Origin: Pontibacter russatus
GTDB taxonomy: Bacteria > Bacteroidota > Bacteroidia > Cytophagales > Hymenobacteraceae
Length of the DNA: 64,000 nucleotides
NCBI RefSeq assembly: GCF_009931655.1
Contig: NZ_CP047984.1
Location: 4,667,001 to 4,731,000 of the forward strand
Direction: 5' to 3'
Shown here: positions 41,665 to 51,618 of the stretch, in pieces
Position numbering within the stretch: the stretch's first letter is position 1
Layout of the letters: each line of letters opens with the position of its first letter
Program-made: the position numbers and the translations under genes
Notes under the pieces: generated by a model
The model's database searches: none
Told to the model about the DNA's origin: nothing
The model's input: only the letters and a program-made list of their open reading frames with translations

Positions 41665-43926
41665 ATGTTTAAGTTTTCGGCTTTACTTCTGATTCTCTCC
41701 GGACTGTGTATAGAGGCGGGTGCAGTTAAAAGAGACTGGTTAACCCGTGCCGGGCAGGAGACGCCTAATACTGCTGCCATCACAAAGAAAGCCACGTCTG
41801 AGACCCCGCAAAGCAGCCCCCATATGGTGGTGGAGAACCAGGACGGATTCCCTGCCCCGGATCACCTGACCTTCTCCAATGTGCAGGCCCCGTGGAGCCG
41901 TGAAGGCACGCCCCAAAACCGTAACCACGACAAGGTAAAACTCCGGATCAGTAACAGAGGCACGGGAGACCTGATCGTCACAGACTTGAAAATATCGGAT
42001 GGAGACCTGTGGAAAATTGACCGGCTGGGCGACCAGGAGTACAAAGCGGCCACAGACTTGCCGCTCACTGTCAAAGCGGGAGCATCTGAAACGCTAACCT
42101 TGGAGTTCATCGCCAAAAACCAGTCCATACGTGTGACGGTGCTGCACGGCTCGCTTCATATCTCCTCTAACGATGACGCCGCCCCCGAAAAAGAGGTGAA
42201 GCTACACGGCCTGTGGCAACGGGTCGGCGAAGGCAACAACGAGCCGTATGCGCAGGAGATTATCAACGCCTTCGGCTTTAAAACCAACACCGGGTATGAA
42301 CATGACGACGGAGCGAACAAAGGGGAGTCCGCCGTTCCCGGCTCTGATGAAATAATTTCCTCCTTTTTTGTGCGGGCGGACCCCAGCCGGCCTGTGGAGG
42401 TGATACAGATGGCCGCCTACCACGGGTGCTGCTCCCAGGTGGAATCATTCAGGTGGTATGAAAAGGGTGCCTCTTCCACCAAAACGCTCTTTACGCACAA
42501 TGGCGTAGACGGGCAGTCGCTGCTCCCGAGGAAGAGCGGATCTTCCTCGGCCCTTGCCAAAGGCAGCTTCAGCCCAGGCGGCGCTTTTGGCTTCCGGGTC
42601 GGAAGCGCCTATTCTGACAGAACCCGTAACGATGAGGAGAAACTGGGGATGCGGATCTGGAAAGCAATTGATGCGGGAGGCAACGTTATTCCCAACGCCT
42701 ATATCATCGGCACCGACTACCTCGGCACAGACTTCACGAATTACGACTATCAGGACAACGTGTATTTTGTGCGCAACATAAGGCCGGAGACAGGCACCGC
42801 TTATTATTCTGAACTTGCCGCCGCTCCCTCGGCAGTTCACTTTAGTCCGGTGCAGGTGGGCCGCAGCGCAGGTCTAACCGTTGCATTGAGTAACCTGGGC
42901 AAAACTTACGGCGACGGCAGCAGTGACCCTTCCATCCAGATCGCACGGGTAGAAATTGTGGGCCCCGACCGCGCTGCGTTTGCTGCGGCCAAGCCCGCGG
43001 CTACCCAACTTGCGGTGCAGACCTCTGTTAACATGACAGTGGAATTCAGGCCGATAAGCCAGGGGCTGAAGAATGCGGCGCTGCTCGTCTATTTCACCAA
43101 CGGGGCCTCGCCGCTCCGCATCCCGCTCTACGGCACCGCAAATGGGGGAGGCGCCGCCATTACAGCCGTGCGGCGCATCAAGGGCGCCGCCAACGCGAAC
43201 GTAACCATCGGGGGAAACGTATGGGAGGCAGACAAAGCCTACCGCAAGGGAAGCATCAAACTGGACAAGCAGGTGGTGACCACGCCGATTGCCGCCACCG
43301 ACGACGATGAACTGTATCAGACCTACCTCTCTGCCGAGAAGGATTTGGCGGAGACCAGCTACGAAATACCGCTGGAGAATGGAACTTATACCGTACGGAT
43401 GCACTTTGCTGAGAATTACTGGTCGGCAGAGGCCGATCGGATATTTGACATCTATATAGAGGATCAACTGCGGCTGCAGGGCCTGGATATATATAAAGAG
43501 ATTGGTTACAGAACGGCGATGGTGAAGGATTTCGAGGTAAGTGTGGCAGGGGGAATACTGAATATTAACTTTGATCCCAGCGTGAACCGGGTAGCCATCG
43601 CGGGACTGGAGATATTCAAGAGCCAGGCGAACGTGACCGGCCTTGACCCTGCAACGTTAACAGAAAAGAGGCGCCTCGTAGTGTATCCCAATCCGGGAGA
43701 GGGGGACGAAGTGCAGATTGTGCTGGAGCACTTCGGCAGCCACGAGCCGGTGACTGTTACGATGCACGACATACTGGGGAAAGTGGTGTATTCCAAAAGC
43801 CTGCAGACCGACGCGAAAGGAAGTGCGACTGCACCCATCGCCGTCGCTGCGCTTCACAAAGGAGTATATATAGTGAAGGTGGAGGACCCGGAGGGGGAAG
43901 TGCAGAGCAAACTGCTCGTGAAGTGA
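41665..43926 (+). CDS. Secreted malectin-domain protein with T9SS sorting domain
   Basis: This is a 753-aa protein read from MFKFSALLLILSGLCIEAGA at 41665, a signal peptide; an upstream in-frame ATG at 41566 adds 33 residues. It has an Ig/ASH-like domain (about 50-170, with SNRGTGDLIVTDLKISDGDL), a middle beta domain, a second ASH-like part (about 400-500) and a malectin-type sugar-binding domain (about 515-650, with TYTVRMHFAENYW). It ends in a type IX secretion signal (VVYPNPGEGDE to KLLVK). It is thus exported to the cell surface. The next gene encodes another T9SS cargo. Confidence 0.85.
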   Translation: MFKFSALLLILSGLCIEAGAVKRDWLTRAGQETPNTAAITKKATSETPQSSPHMVVENQDGFPAPDHLTFSNVQAPWSREGTPQNRNHDKVKLRISNRGTGDLIVTDLKISDGDLWKIDRLGDQEYKAATDLPLTVKAGASETLTLEFIAKNQSIRVTVLHGSLHISSNDDAAPEKEVKLHGLWQRVGEGNNEPYAQEIINAFGFKTNTGYEHDDGANKGESAVPGSDEIISSFFVRADPSRPVEVIQMAAYHGCCSQVESFRWYEKGASSTKTLFTHNGVDGQSLLPRKSGSSSALAKGSFSPGGAFGFRVGSAYSDRTRNDEEKLGMRIWKAIDAGGNVIPNAYIIGTDYLGTDFTNYDYQDNVYFVRNIRPETGTAYYSELAAAPSAVHFSPVQVGRSAGLTVALSNLGKTYGDGSSDPSIQIARVEIVGPDRAAFAAAKPAATQLAVQTSVNMTVEFRPISQGLKNAALLVYFTNGASPLRIPLYGTANGGGAAITAVRRIKGAANANVTIGGNVWEADKAYRKGSIKLDKQVVTTPIAATDDDELYQTYLSAEKDLAETSYEIPLENGTYTVRMHFAENYWSAEADRIFDIYIEDQLRLQGLDIYKEIGYRTAMVKDFEVSVAGGILNINFDPSVNRVAIAGLEIFKSQANVTGLDPATLTEKRRLVVYPNPGEGDEVQIVLEHFGSHEPVTVTMHDILGKVVYSKSLQTDAKGSATAPIAVAALHKGVYIVKVEDPEGEVQSKLLVK

Positions 43927-44155
43927 CAAAGGGAGGGTACTGCCAACCCAGCACCTGCATATAAATCGTTGCTGTGGCTGCCCAGAAAATTTAATTCAAA
44001 TATACTTTGTGTTATATTTATATATAACTATATTGTGCATGTTTTCTAATTTAGTGGTACGCCTTTTGTAGCTCACCTTCTTCCTCGTCTGCTTCGAAAA
44101 ACTGCGGCAGGAGAGCGTTAGCAGGTTCCCGGGCATATACAGCAAGCTGTGCAAT

Positions 44156-46372
44156 ATGAATATAAAATCTACTCTGACAGTATCCATTCTTTTATTATCA
44201 GGCTTACGTCGTTTATACCGAAAGCTGCTGGCAGGCTCTTTTATGCTGGCTGTACATATACTGTTCGCCGGACATCTCTCTGCTAACCCGGCCGCTCTGG
44301 CTTCAGGTCCAAGTGGACCCTGGTTTGCTTTTTACCATAGAGGTGGTACGCCCCCTGATGTGCTTGCCGACAACACTGCCGCCGCGCGCTGGTTCTCACG
44401 CCCCTATGTCTCAGAGGTGCGTCCGGCTGACGGGGCGAAGGAAGTTCCGCTGGATATGTCCGTTTCCGTAGACCTGATGTTTCCCGGCACCAGTGCCATC
44501 AATGGCAGTACCGTGAACCCTGCCAGCGTAAGGCTTTACGTGGTCGAGGGCAGCAGGAAAAAATTAGTGTCGGGTACGGCCGTCAACGCATCCGCCGCCG
44601 GCGATGCCATCACCCTTTCGGCCTCCCTGGCCCCGCTCACTGTATATGAGTTTGAGATCACGGATCAGGTGACGGACATGGACGGCAACCCGCTGATGCC
44701 GTTCACCTCCCGGTTCACCACTTCCAGCAGGATCCCGGCCACGCTGTCCGGTCTGGAGGGGGTTGCCTTTTCCGCGCAAACGCTGGTCTCCTCCGACTTC
44801 GGCAAAGACGGGTTTACAAGTTTGGTGATTGGCCCCGACCACCGCCTCTACGCCACCACCTCTGGCGGAAAGATTGCGCGCTGGGACATCGCACCCGATG
44901 GAACACTCCAGAACCAGGTCATTATTTCCCCTTTCAACAACGAGCGGCGGCTGGTGATCGGCATTCACTTCGACCCTGCCGCCACAGACACCAAACTCAT
45001 CGCCTGGATATCGCATTCTTCCGGCAGCTTTGAGGGCGCGCCAGACTGGTCCAGCTGTATCGCAAAAGTTGATCTGAGCAACCCTGCCAGTCCGACATAC
45101 ACCAGCTATATCACCAACCTTCCCCGCTCATTCAGGGATCACTCCATCAACTCCATCGATTTTGGACCGGACGGTGCCTTGTATGTGACCATAGGCAGCA
45201 ACACAGCGATGGGCCTAACCAGCAGGTTCTGGGGCGACAGGCCGGAGAGATTGCTTTCTGCGGCCGTCTTGCGCCTGGACATAAAGAAGGCGGAGCAGCA
45301 TACCCTGCCCCTGGATGTGAAGACACCGGACGGCGGCGGGACTTACGACCCCTATGCGAAGGACGCTCCGCTCACCATATACGCAACGGGCATACGAAAC
45401 GCCTATGACCTGGTGTGGCACAGCAACGGCCGGCTCTATGTGCCCACCAACGGCTCCGCGGCCGGAGGCAACACGCCTGCCCTCACATCCGGTACTGTGT
45501 GGTCTAACGGAAAGGCATACACCGGCCCCGATATTCCGGCCCTGACGGATGTGCGCGATACCCAAAACGACTACCTGTACTGTGTTGAAAAAGGGGGGTA
45601 TTATGGCCACCCCAACCCGTTGCGGAACGAGTATATCCTCAATGGCGGCAACCCGGAGGAAGGGGAGGATCCGGCGGAGATACTTTGGTCGAGCAAGGGC
45701 ATTACCTACGGCTATCCGACGGGTACTCCCGTGGAGCCCAACTTCCGGTACTGGTCCTATGACTTCGGCAAAAATATTTCGCCCAATGGCGTGATAGAGT
45801 ACAAGAGCAACGCGTTTGGCGGAAAGCTGCAGGGCCGCCTGATGGTATGCCGCTTCAGCGGAGGCGATGATATCATCATGCTGGAGCCTAGCAAAACGAA
45901 TAAGGGCATTGCCAGCGCCGTGGACGGTATCATGGTGCCGGGGCTGCGCCGTCCGTATGCAAACCCGCTGGATATAGTGGAAGACGAACGGACTGGCAAC
46001 CTCTATATATCGGAATACTTCGAGGGAAATGGCAGCGGAGTGCCGCAGATAACTTTACTGAAAGCCAGCGTTCCGGTCGGCGTTGAAGCGCCTATTGAGG
46101 TGGACACCGTAAAGCTGGCGGTTTATCCAAACCCGGCCAACGGAACCGGTGTTACCGTATCGATGCGCGGGCTCGGGGCGCAGGAAGAGGTTGCGGTGAC
46201 GGTGCTTGACGTAACGGGGCGCGGGATGCACACCACTAAGATGACGGCCGACGCGAAGGGCACAGCCCATACGCAGGTAGCTGTTGCGCAAAACCTTTCA
46301 GGCGGCATATACTTTATCAAGACGACCTGTGCATCGGGTATGGTGAAGTATCAGCGGCTGCTGGTGCAGTAG
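44156..46372 (+). CDS. Secreted beta-propeller (sorbosone dehydrogenase-like) with T9SS sorting domain
   Basis: This is a 738-aa secreted protein. After a long N-terminal signal region comes a Big_5-type Ig domain (about 80-190, with VRPADGAKEVPLDMSV). A six-bladed propeller follows (about 200-640): GPDHRLYATTSGGKIARWD, SIDFGPDGALYVTIGS and YATGIRNAYDLVWHSNGRLY are typical of glucose/sorbosone dehydrogenases. The C-terminus is a T9SS signal (AVYPNPANGT to RLLVQ). Such propellers may use PQQ to oxidise sugars, but cofactor residues are not certain here. It lies 229 nt after the malectin protein. Confidence 0.85.
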   Translation: MNIKSTLTVSILLLSGLRRLYRKLLAGSFMLAVHILFAGHLSANPAALASGPSGPWFAFYHRGGTPPDVLADNTAAARWFSRPYVSEVRPADGAKEVPLDMSVSVDLMFPGTSAINGSTVNPASVRLYVVEGSRKKLVSGTAVNASAAGDAITLSASLAPLTVYEFEITDQVTDMDGNPLMPFTSRFTTSSRIPATLSGLEGVAFSAQTLVSSDFGKDGFTSLVIGPDHRLYATTSGGKIARWDIAPDGTLQNQVIISPFNNERRLVIGIHFDPAATDTKLIAWISHSSGSFEGAPDWSSCIAKVDLSNPASPTYTSYITNLPRSFRDHSINSIDFGPDGALYVTIGSNTAMGLTSRFWGDRPERLLSAAVLRLDIKKAEQHTLPLDVKTPDGGGTYDPYAKDAPLTIYATGIRNAYDLVWHSNGRLYVPTNGSAAGGNTPALTSGTVWSNGKAYTGPDIPALTDVRDTQNDYLYCVEKGGYYGHPNPLRNEYILNGGNPEEGEDPAEILWSSKGITYGYPTGTPVEPNFRYWSYDFGKNISPNGVIEYKSNAFGGKLQGRLMVCRFSGGDDIIMLEPSKTNKGIASAVDGIMVPGLRRPYANPLDIVEDERTGNLYISEYFEGNGSGVPQITLLKASVPVGVEAPIEVDTVKLAVYPNPANGTGVTVSMRGLGAQEEVAVTVLDVTGRGMHTTKMTADAKGTAHTQVAVAQNLSGGIYFIKTTCASGMVKYQRLLVQ

Positions 46373-46488
46373 CAGGTTACATCCATCCCATGTCAATCTT
46401 CCATTCCGACCAAAAAGTACCGCCACCGGCGCGGCTTCTTTTTAGTCAGTTTACAGGGATGAATTCATATAAGCAACCGCTATAAAAC

Positions 46489-46538
46489 ACATGTAAAAAG
46501 TCCCTTCAGACAAGCCTCTGAAGGGACTTTTTACATGT
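46489..46538. terminator. Long perfect hairpin after the propeller gene
   Basis: Bases 46489-46510 and 46517-46538 are exact 22-nt reverse complements with a 6-nt loop; the core is AGTCCCTTCAGA and TTTTT lies in the right arm. It is placed 116 nt after the stop of the T9SS propeller gene and works for either direction. A further stem, CCCCGGCT with AGCCGGGG (46580-46614), follows in the otherwise empty spacer up to 46802. Confidence 0.88.
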
Positions 46539-46802
46539 GAAACGGAAATTGTTCACCTCTACTGAAAGCCGCTTTACACCCCCGGCTTCGCAAATCCAGG
46601 TTTCGCAGCCGGGGAGATGCTTTCAGGATATCCGGAGGCTTTCCCGAAAAACTTCGGAGTAAATCAATTCCCCTTCAGCTCCTCAAGGAAAAAGTGAACA
46701 GTTTCGCATTAAGCTAGTGAGTGCTGGAATCGCCTTAAGATGCAATCGCCTATATGCGGCGTGTCACACAAATCAATTCCCGGGCTCACGCTCACTGCAA
46801 AA

Positions 46803-47924
46803 TTATTCTGTACTGAAATAATATATAAACGCGGCGCCGACTGTCGCCTGGGTTTTCTTGGTATATAGCCCGTTGGAGCTTTCAAAGAAGTCGTCGGTGG
46901 CTTTATCAAAACGGAACTCCGGCTTGATGTTCAGGTTGCCATCAGCCACTTTTATATCCCCCGTCAGCGTGACTGAGGCCACCTGCAGCGGGCCGAAGTA
47001 ACGCACACCCTCCGGGTCGGAGAAGTACTCGGTGCGCAGGCCAAGCCCGAAGACAGGGCTGGAGGCATAGTTTATATATAACGCGCCACCACCCCAGCTG
47101 GCGTCATCCGACCAGTAATCTTCCGGGTTCCGCTCCGACGTGCCGGAATAGAAGTGGCCGTAGGCGGCGTTAACGCCCACCTTCAGCGCATCGTTCAGCT
47201 GGTAGGCAGAGGTGAAGTCATAAAGGCTGGTGTAGGAACCTCTGCTGTTGCCGAAGTTGGAGAGGGTGTTGTACTCGTCGCCGCCAATCCAGTTGACGTA
47301 CATGTCGAAGCCCGGCACCGGGGTAAGGTGCGCCTGCGCCGTGATGGATTTCTTGTTGTTGAAATCCGTCAGGCCGTCCCAGCCGTTTACCACGCCCACC
47401 ATCAGGCCCAGCTTCTCGCTGGCCGCAAAGTTCAGCTTCGCGCCGGTGTGGTAAAAGGGGCCGTTGCCGAAAAGGTACGACAGGCTGTAGTTGTAGTTCA
47501 GGGGCGCGTCTATCAGCTCGTACCCGATGTGCGTGCCGTACTGCCCGATGGTGAAGTTCAGCTTTGGGGTGAGGTCGTAGGAGAGGTACGCCTGTTTAAT
47601 GATTTTTGCGGTGCCCTCGTTGCCGAAGTTGCCCAGTTCCGCGTTCGGCCCGAAGGTAAGGTCAGCCACCACGGTGGCGCGGCCTTTGGAGTAGGTGAAC
47701 ATGGTCTGCACCAGGCCCAGCGCAATGCTGTTGTGCTTCGTGTCGAATATCCTGCCCTGGTTGAGGCCTGACTCGGGGTTGTTCAGGTTGTACTGGTAGT
47801 AAGCGTCCACATACCCGCTGATGGTGAGAGCGCCTTTGGCCTCTTCTGTTGGAGTTTCCTGGGCATTGGCTATATTTGCTCCTGCGAGGAAAGTAGCTGC
47901 GGCGAGTGATAAAAGTCTTTTCAT
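46803..47924 (-). CDS. Outer-membrane beta-barrel porin (BBP2-like)
   Basis: This 373-aa protein is read from MKRLLSLAAATFLAGANIAN at 47924, a signal peptide cleaved near NAQE; the frame to 48131 is an upstream extension. The mature part is made of alternating beta strands, starting ISGYVDAYYQYNLN and ending VGAAFIYYFS with terminal aromatic residues, as in outer-membrane barrels. The family often stands next to ammonium transporters in Bacteroidota, and here it follows amt and glnK. It may let ammonium or small N-compounds across the outer membrane (inference). Confidence 0.85.
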   Translation of the reverse strand: MKRLLSLAAATFLAGANIANAQETPTEEAKGALTISGYVDAYYQYNLNNPESGLNQGRIFDTKHNSIALGLVQTMFTYSKGRATVVADLTFGPNAELGNFGNEGTAKIIKQAYLSYDLTPKLNFTIGQYGTHIGYELIDAPLNYNYSLSYLFGNGPFYHTGAKLNFAASEKLGLMVGVVNGWDGLTDFNNKKSITAQAHLTPVPGFDMYVNWIGGDEYNTLSNFGNSRGSYTSLYDFTSAYQLNDALKVGVNAAYGHFYSGTSERNPEDYWSDDASWGGGALYINYASSPVFGLGLRTEYFSDPEGVRYFGPLQVASVTLTGDIKVADGNLNIKPEFRFDKATDDFFESSNGLYTKKTQATVGAAFIYYFSTE

Positions 47925-48095
47925 GGTCTTTTCTTTTAGTGATGGATGTATTTTGGGAGAAATATTCAGGCACTCTTTTCCTGCCGCGCTTCTCAAATTG
48001 CCGTTTTCGAAGCAGTGGCCGATTTTTAGGAGGAGTGTTAATCTTTCACGGGAGACGGACTGTGGAGGCGCCGCTTGTTCAGCCTGCCTTGCTTT

Positions 48096-48141
48096 GGTAA
48101 AACAGTGGTAATGCCTCGACCGCATTACCACTTGTTTTACC
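48096..48141 (-). terminator. Stem-loop between amt and the porin gene
   Basis: GGTAAAACAGTGGTAATGC (48096-48114) pairs with 48122-48141 with a single bulged base and a 7-nt loop. It lies 26 nt after the amt stop on the minus strand and lacks a T-run. It could end or attenuate the glnK-amt message before the porin gene, or protect its 3' end. Confidence 0.7.
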
Positions 48142-48167
48142 GCTATGCCATCTATATATCATTCGGC

Positions 48168-49486
48168 TTACTCTGCTGTCACCGTTTTGCCCGCCTCTTT
48201 GTGGCTGCGTGCATTATGGGCCGCCATCATTTCTTTCTCGTCCATGGTGAGCTCATAACCGGTTCCGCTGAAGTCAGGGTAGGCGTGCATCTTGTGCTCG
48301 TGTATGTCGAGGCCCTCGATCTCCTCACGCGCGCTCACCCGGATGCCCATCGCCACTTTCAGCACGTACCACACCGCGAAGGCAAAGGCAAAGCTGAACG
48401 CACCCACCACACCAATGCCCACCATCTGGCTGATTAGCTGGTCTACACCCGCCAGCGCACCAAACAATCCCACCGCCAGGGTGCCCCATATACCGCACAC
48501 CAGGTGTACAGAAAGCGCGCCCACCGGATCGTCGATGCGGATGCGGTCGAAGAAAGCCACCGCCAGCACCACCAGCGCACCGGCAACAAGGCCGATGACA
48601 ATCGAATCTGTAACACCCATCTGGTCAGCGCCAGCCGTGATGCCCACCAAGCCAGCCAGAATGCCGTTCAGCACCATCGTAATGTCGCTTGCCTTGAACA
48701 TCACCAGCGACAGGAGGCAACCGCCTATAGCGCCTGCGGCGGCGGCCATGCTCGTCATCACCAGCACCCGCGATACCGTGCCCGGGTCGGCCGACAGCAC
48801 GGAACCGCCGTTAAAGCCGAACCAGCCCAGCCAGAGAATGAACACGCCGATGGTAGCCAGCGGAATGCTATGCCCCGGGATAGGCTTTATCTTGCCGTCC
48901 ACATACTTGCCGAGCCTCGGGCCGAGCAGCATGATGCCCGCCAAAGCGCCCCAGCCGCCCACGGAGTGGACCAGCGTAGAGCCCGCGAAATCATAAAAAG
49001 GAACATCCAGCGTGTTCAGGAAGCCTCCCCCCATTTCCACATGCCCACGATCGGGTAGCACAGCCCCACAAAAAGGAGAGAGAAAGCGATAAAGGCAGAA
49101 AGTTTGATGCGCTCGGCCACCGCCCCCGAGACAATGGTGGCGGCCGTGGCGGCAAACATCCCCTGGAACAGGAAATCCGTCCAGAAGGTGTAGCCCTGGT
49201 TGTAGGCAGCCGTCTCGCCGCCCTCCGGCAGCGGTATGCCGAAACCGGAGAAGCCGATGAAACTGCCGGCAAAGCTCTCGCCCGGATACATCAGCGAGAA
49301 TCCCCAGAGTGCGTACGTGACCAGCCCGATGGCCGGAATCATACTGTTTTTGAAAAGTATGTTCACCGTGTTCTTCGACCGGGCCAGGCCCGACTCCAGC
49401 GTGGCAAACCCAAGGTGCATGGCAAATACCAGGAAGATGGAGACCATCATCCAGACGTTGTTCGTGACAAATAATTCTTGTGACAT
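48168..49486 (-). pseudogene. amt: Ammonium transporter with a frameshift in a G-run
   Basis: Two frames together encode a full Amt/MEP/Rh channel. The 5' part (49486 to about 49030) starts MSQELFVTNNVWMMVSIFL and reaches YPIVGMWKWG; the 3' part continues GGFLNTLDVPFYDFAGSTLVHSVGG. The break is at 49027-49032, where the minus strand has six G; a seventh G would join the frames into 439 aa. Twin pore His occur in LVHSVGGW and VHLVCGIW. The rest is intact, so this may be a sequencing error, a phase-variable switch or a recent mutation. It lies 63 nt after glnK. Confidence 0.93.
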
Positions 49487-49549
49487 GTCGTAGAGGTTTA
49501 GTTTCGAAATTGATTTGCGGTTTTTGTTATGTGAGGTTTGAGATGTTTG

Positions 49550-49888
49550 CTACAGTGCGAGTTCACCGACCTCCCCGGTCCGGATGCGGATGACGGCCTC
49601 CACATCCATGATGAAGATCTTTCCGTCGCCCACTTTGCCCGTGTTGGCGACCCGCAGAATTGTCTCCACGACCTCCTCCACGTGGTCCTCCGTCGCGATG
49701 AGCTCAATCTTTGTCCGGGGGATGAACCCGACACTGTAGGTAGTGCCCCTGTACACCTGCGAGGAGCTGTGCTCTGAGCCGAATCCCTTTATATCATAGG
49801 TAGACATAAAGGCAATTCCGATTTCAGTCAGGGCTTCATATACCTCCTCAAACTTGGATGTTCTAATGATGGCTTCAATCTTTTTCAT
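49550..49888 (-). CDS. glnK: Nitrogen regulatory PII protein
   Basis: This 112-aa trimeric signal protein senses ATP/ADP and 2-oxoglutarate. MKKIEAIIRTSKFEEVYEAL is the standard start. The T-loop runs KGFGSEHSSSQVYRGTTYSV with Tyr51 at the uridylylation position, and TGKVGDGKIFI is the B-loop. As first gene of the glnK-amt-porin cluster it would gate the Amt channel when nitrogen is ample. The T-loop is diverged from the enterobacterial sequence, so the mode of modification is uncertain. Confidence 0.95.
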   Translation of the reverse strand: MKKIEAIIRTSKFEEVYEALTEIGIAFMSTYDIKGFGSEHSSSQVYRGTTYSVGFIPRTKIELIATEDHVEEVVETILRVANTGKVGDGKIFIMDVEAVIRIRTGEVGELAL

Positions 49889-50436
49889 AAGGCATGTTTC
49901 TCGTTTAGGGTATGGTTCAATAGGGGGTGATGTTTAAATTTTTATGAAAGTAGGAGATGTACCCCATATAAACAATAGGGGGTATAGAAAAAATTTGTAA
50001 ATAATTTAAAAATATGGGTGTATAGATGATAGGGTGGTAGTGAAACAAGGTAAACGTTGATAGTTTGTAATTTTATTGACAGTATAAAGCGCAGTATATA
50101 TAGCGGAGGAAGCTATTCTGAAGTGAAGGGTAGGGGCTGGCTTTAGTAGCTATATATCATGATGGGATATAGCCGGAAAAAAGGTACTGAGGTCTTAACG
50201 GCAGTGGCTGGCGCCAGAAGGTGCAGTGCCGAAGCAGGACAAGTAGAAGCCGGAAGAGAGAATCTGTGCCGGCTGCAACTGAGCCAGTAGCCGTTGCGGA
50301 AGAGAAAGGTTGAGTTGAGCTATATATACCTGGCGTTTCGCAGAGGGTGTATCCCTGAGAAGGTATAGTGCAGGAAAGTCCCCCTTCGAAGGGGGACAAT
50401 AATTGTTTTGCGTAACGTCAGGTATAATAATGGGGC
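49889..50436. other. Spacer with a 20-nt perfect palindrome
   Basis: No credible gene lies in these 548 nt; an 80-codon minus-strand frame at 50157-50399 has no recognisable features. The first 150 nt are AT-rich and presumably carry the glnK promoter. At 50378-50397 lies GTCCCCCTTCGAAGGGGGAC, a perfect palindrome similar in design to the one at 59887-59906. Confidence 0.6.
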
Positions 50437-50466
50437 AAAAAAAGCGCGGGTTTCTCCCGCGCTTTT
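50437..50466 (-). terminator. Terminator of the threonine aldolase gene
   Basis: AAAAGCGCGGG pairs with CCCGCGCTTTT around a 5-nt loop. On the minus strand the stem is followed by T residues (50437-50443), 28 nt after the aldolase stop codon. Confidence 0.9.
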
Positions 50467-50493
50467 CTGCTGTTTTACGTGTTCTATATAAAA

Positions 50494-51540
50494 CTACGAT
50501 GTGGCAGCCGGTGCCTCGATCAGCGCCTGCAATACCTGCAGCGTGTGTTGCAGCATTTCCTCAGTAACGTCGAGGTGCGTCACGAAGCGGATCATCTGGG
50601 GGCCGAAGCTGGCGGCACGGATGCCCCTGTTGGCCAGCGCATTCACAAATGCTTTGTCACTGTATTTGTCGTTCAGTTTGAAGATGACAATATTTGTTTC
50701 AACGGGCAGCACGCTCTCCACATAATCTGTCTGCAGCAGGGCAGCTTCTATCTCCTTCGCTTTCCGGTGATCCTCCTGCAGGCGCCCGACGTGGTTATCC
50801 AGGGCATATAGACATGCGGCTGCGAGGTAACCGGCCTGCCGCATACCGCCACCGAGCACTTTGCGCACACGGCGCGCCCTTCTGATGAAGTCGCTGCTCC
50901 CTAATAGCACAGAACCGACAGGAGCGCCCAGCCCCTTGGAGAGGCAAACGGAAATGCTGTCGAAGTACCTGCCGTAGTCTTGGGCATCGTCGCCGGAGGC
51001 CACCAGCGCGTTGAACACACGGGCGCCGTCGAGGTGCAGGGCCAGGCGGTGGCGCCGGCATATGTCCGCAATGGCCGCGATCTCCGCCAGGGTGTAAAAG
51101 GTGCCGCCGCCCTTGTTGCAGGTGTTCTCAAGCGACACCAGTTTTGTCTCCGGGAAATGGACGTTGTCCAGCGGGCGGATGTGCGCCTCCACCTGCTCTG
51201 GCGTCATTTTGCCCCGGGTGCCGTGCACCAACGCCGTAGAGGCCCCCGAGTTGAAGGCAATGCCGCCCCCTTCATACTGGTATATATGGGAGGTGATGTC
51301 GCAGATAACCTCAGTCAGCGGCTGCGTGTGTACTTTGATGGCGATTTGGTTGGTCATGGTGCCGGAAGGGCAGAAGAGCCCCGCCTCCATGCCGAACAGG
51401 ATGGCCGTTTTTGCCTCCAGCGCGTTGACAGTGGCGTCCTCTCCATATACATCGTCGCCCACCTCGGCGCTGAACATGGTTTGCAGCATGGCGGGTGTGG
51501 GCCGGGTGACGGTGTCGGAGCGCAAGTCTGTTATCTGCAT
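50494..51540 (-). CDS. ltaE: Low-specificity L-threonine aldolase
   Basis: This 348-aa PLP enzyme cleaves threonine or allo-threonine to glycine and acetaldehyde. DLRSDTVTRPTPAM is the hallmark start, and DDVYGEDATVN follows. HLDGARVFNA contains the PLP-binding Asp and SVCLSKGLGAPVGS the Schiff-base Lys. Length and ends are normal. It is a single gene with its own terminator, divergent from the small basic protein gene. Confidence 0.95.
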   Translation of the reverse strand: MQITDLRSDTVTRPTPAMLQTMFSAEVGDDVYGEDATVNALEAKTAILFGMEAGLFCPSGTMTNQIAIKVHTQPLTEVICDITSHIYQYEGGGIAFNSGASTALVHGTRGKMTPEQVEAHIRPLDNVHFPETKLVSLENTCNKGGGTFYTLAEIAAIADICRRHRLALHLDGARVFNALVASGDDAQDYGRYFDSISVCLSKGLGAPVGSVLLGSSDFIRRARRVRKVLGGGMRQAGYLAAACLYALDNHVGRLQEDHRKAKEIEAALLQTDYVESVLPVETNIVIFKLNDKYSDKAFVNALANRGIRAASFGPQMIRFVTHLDVTEEMLQHTLQVLQALIEAPAATS

Positions 51541-51585
51541 AGCAATTTGATAGGGGAAATATTTTACTTTGTAAATTTAATGAGT

Positions 51586-51593
51586 TACTTTTG
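51586..51593 (+). promoter_or_regulatory. -7 element of the small basic protein gene
   Basis: TACTTTTG is an exact TAnnTTTG match 25 nt before the start at 51619. The best TTTG upstream is at 14-nt spacing, so the -33 element is not convincing. Confidence 0.55.
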
Positions 51594-51618
51594 CCGTTCA
51601 AATTAAATTATTGCAACG

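Noticed and set aside
47925..48131. 69-residue extension of the porin
   Set aside because: It would bury the signal peptide and runs through the stem-loop at 48096-48141.
50157..50399. 80-codon minus-strand frame in the glnK-ltaE spacer
   Set aside because: No start context, no homologous motifs, and it spans a perfect palindrome; it is probably chance.
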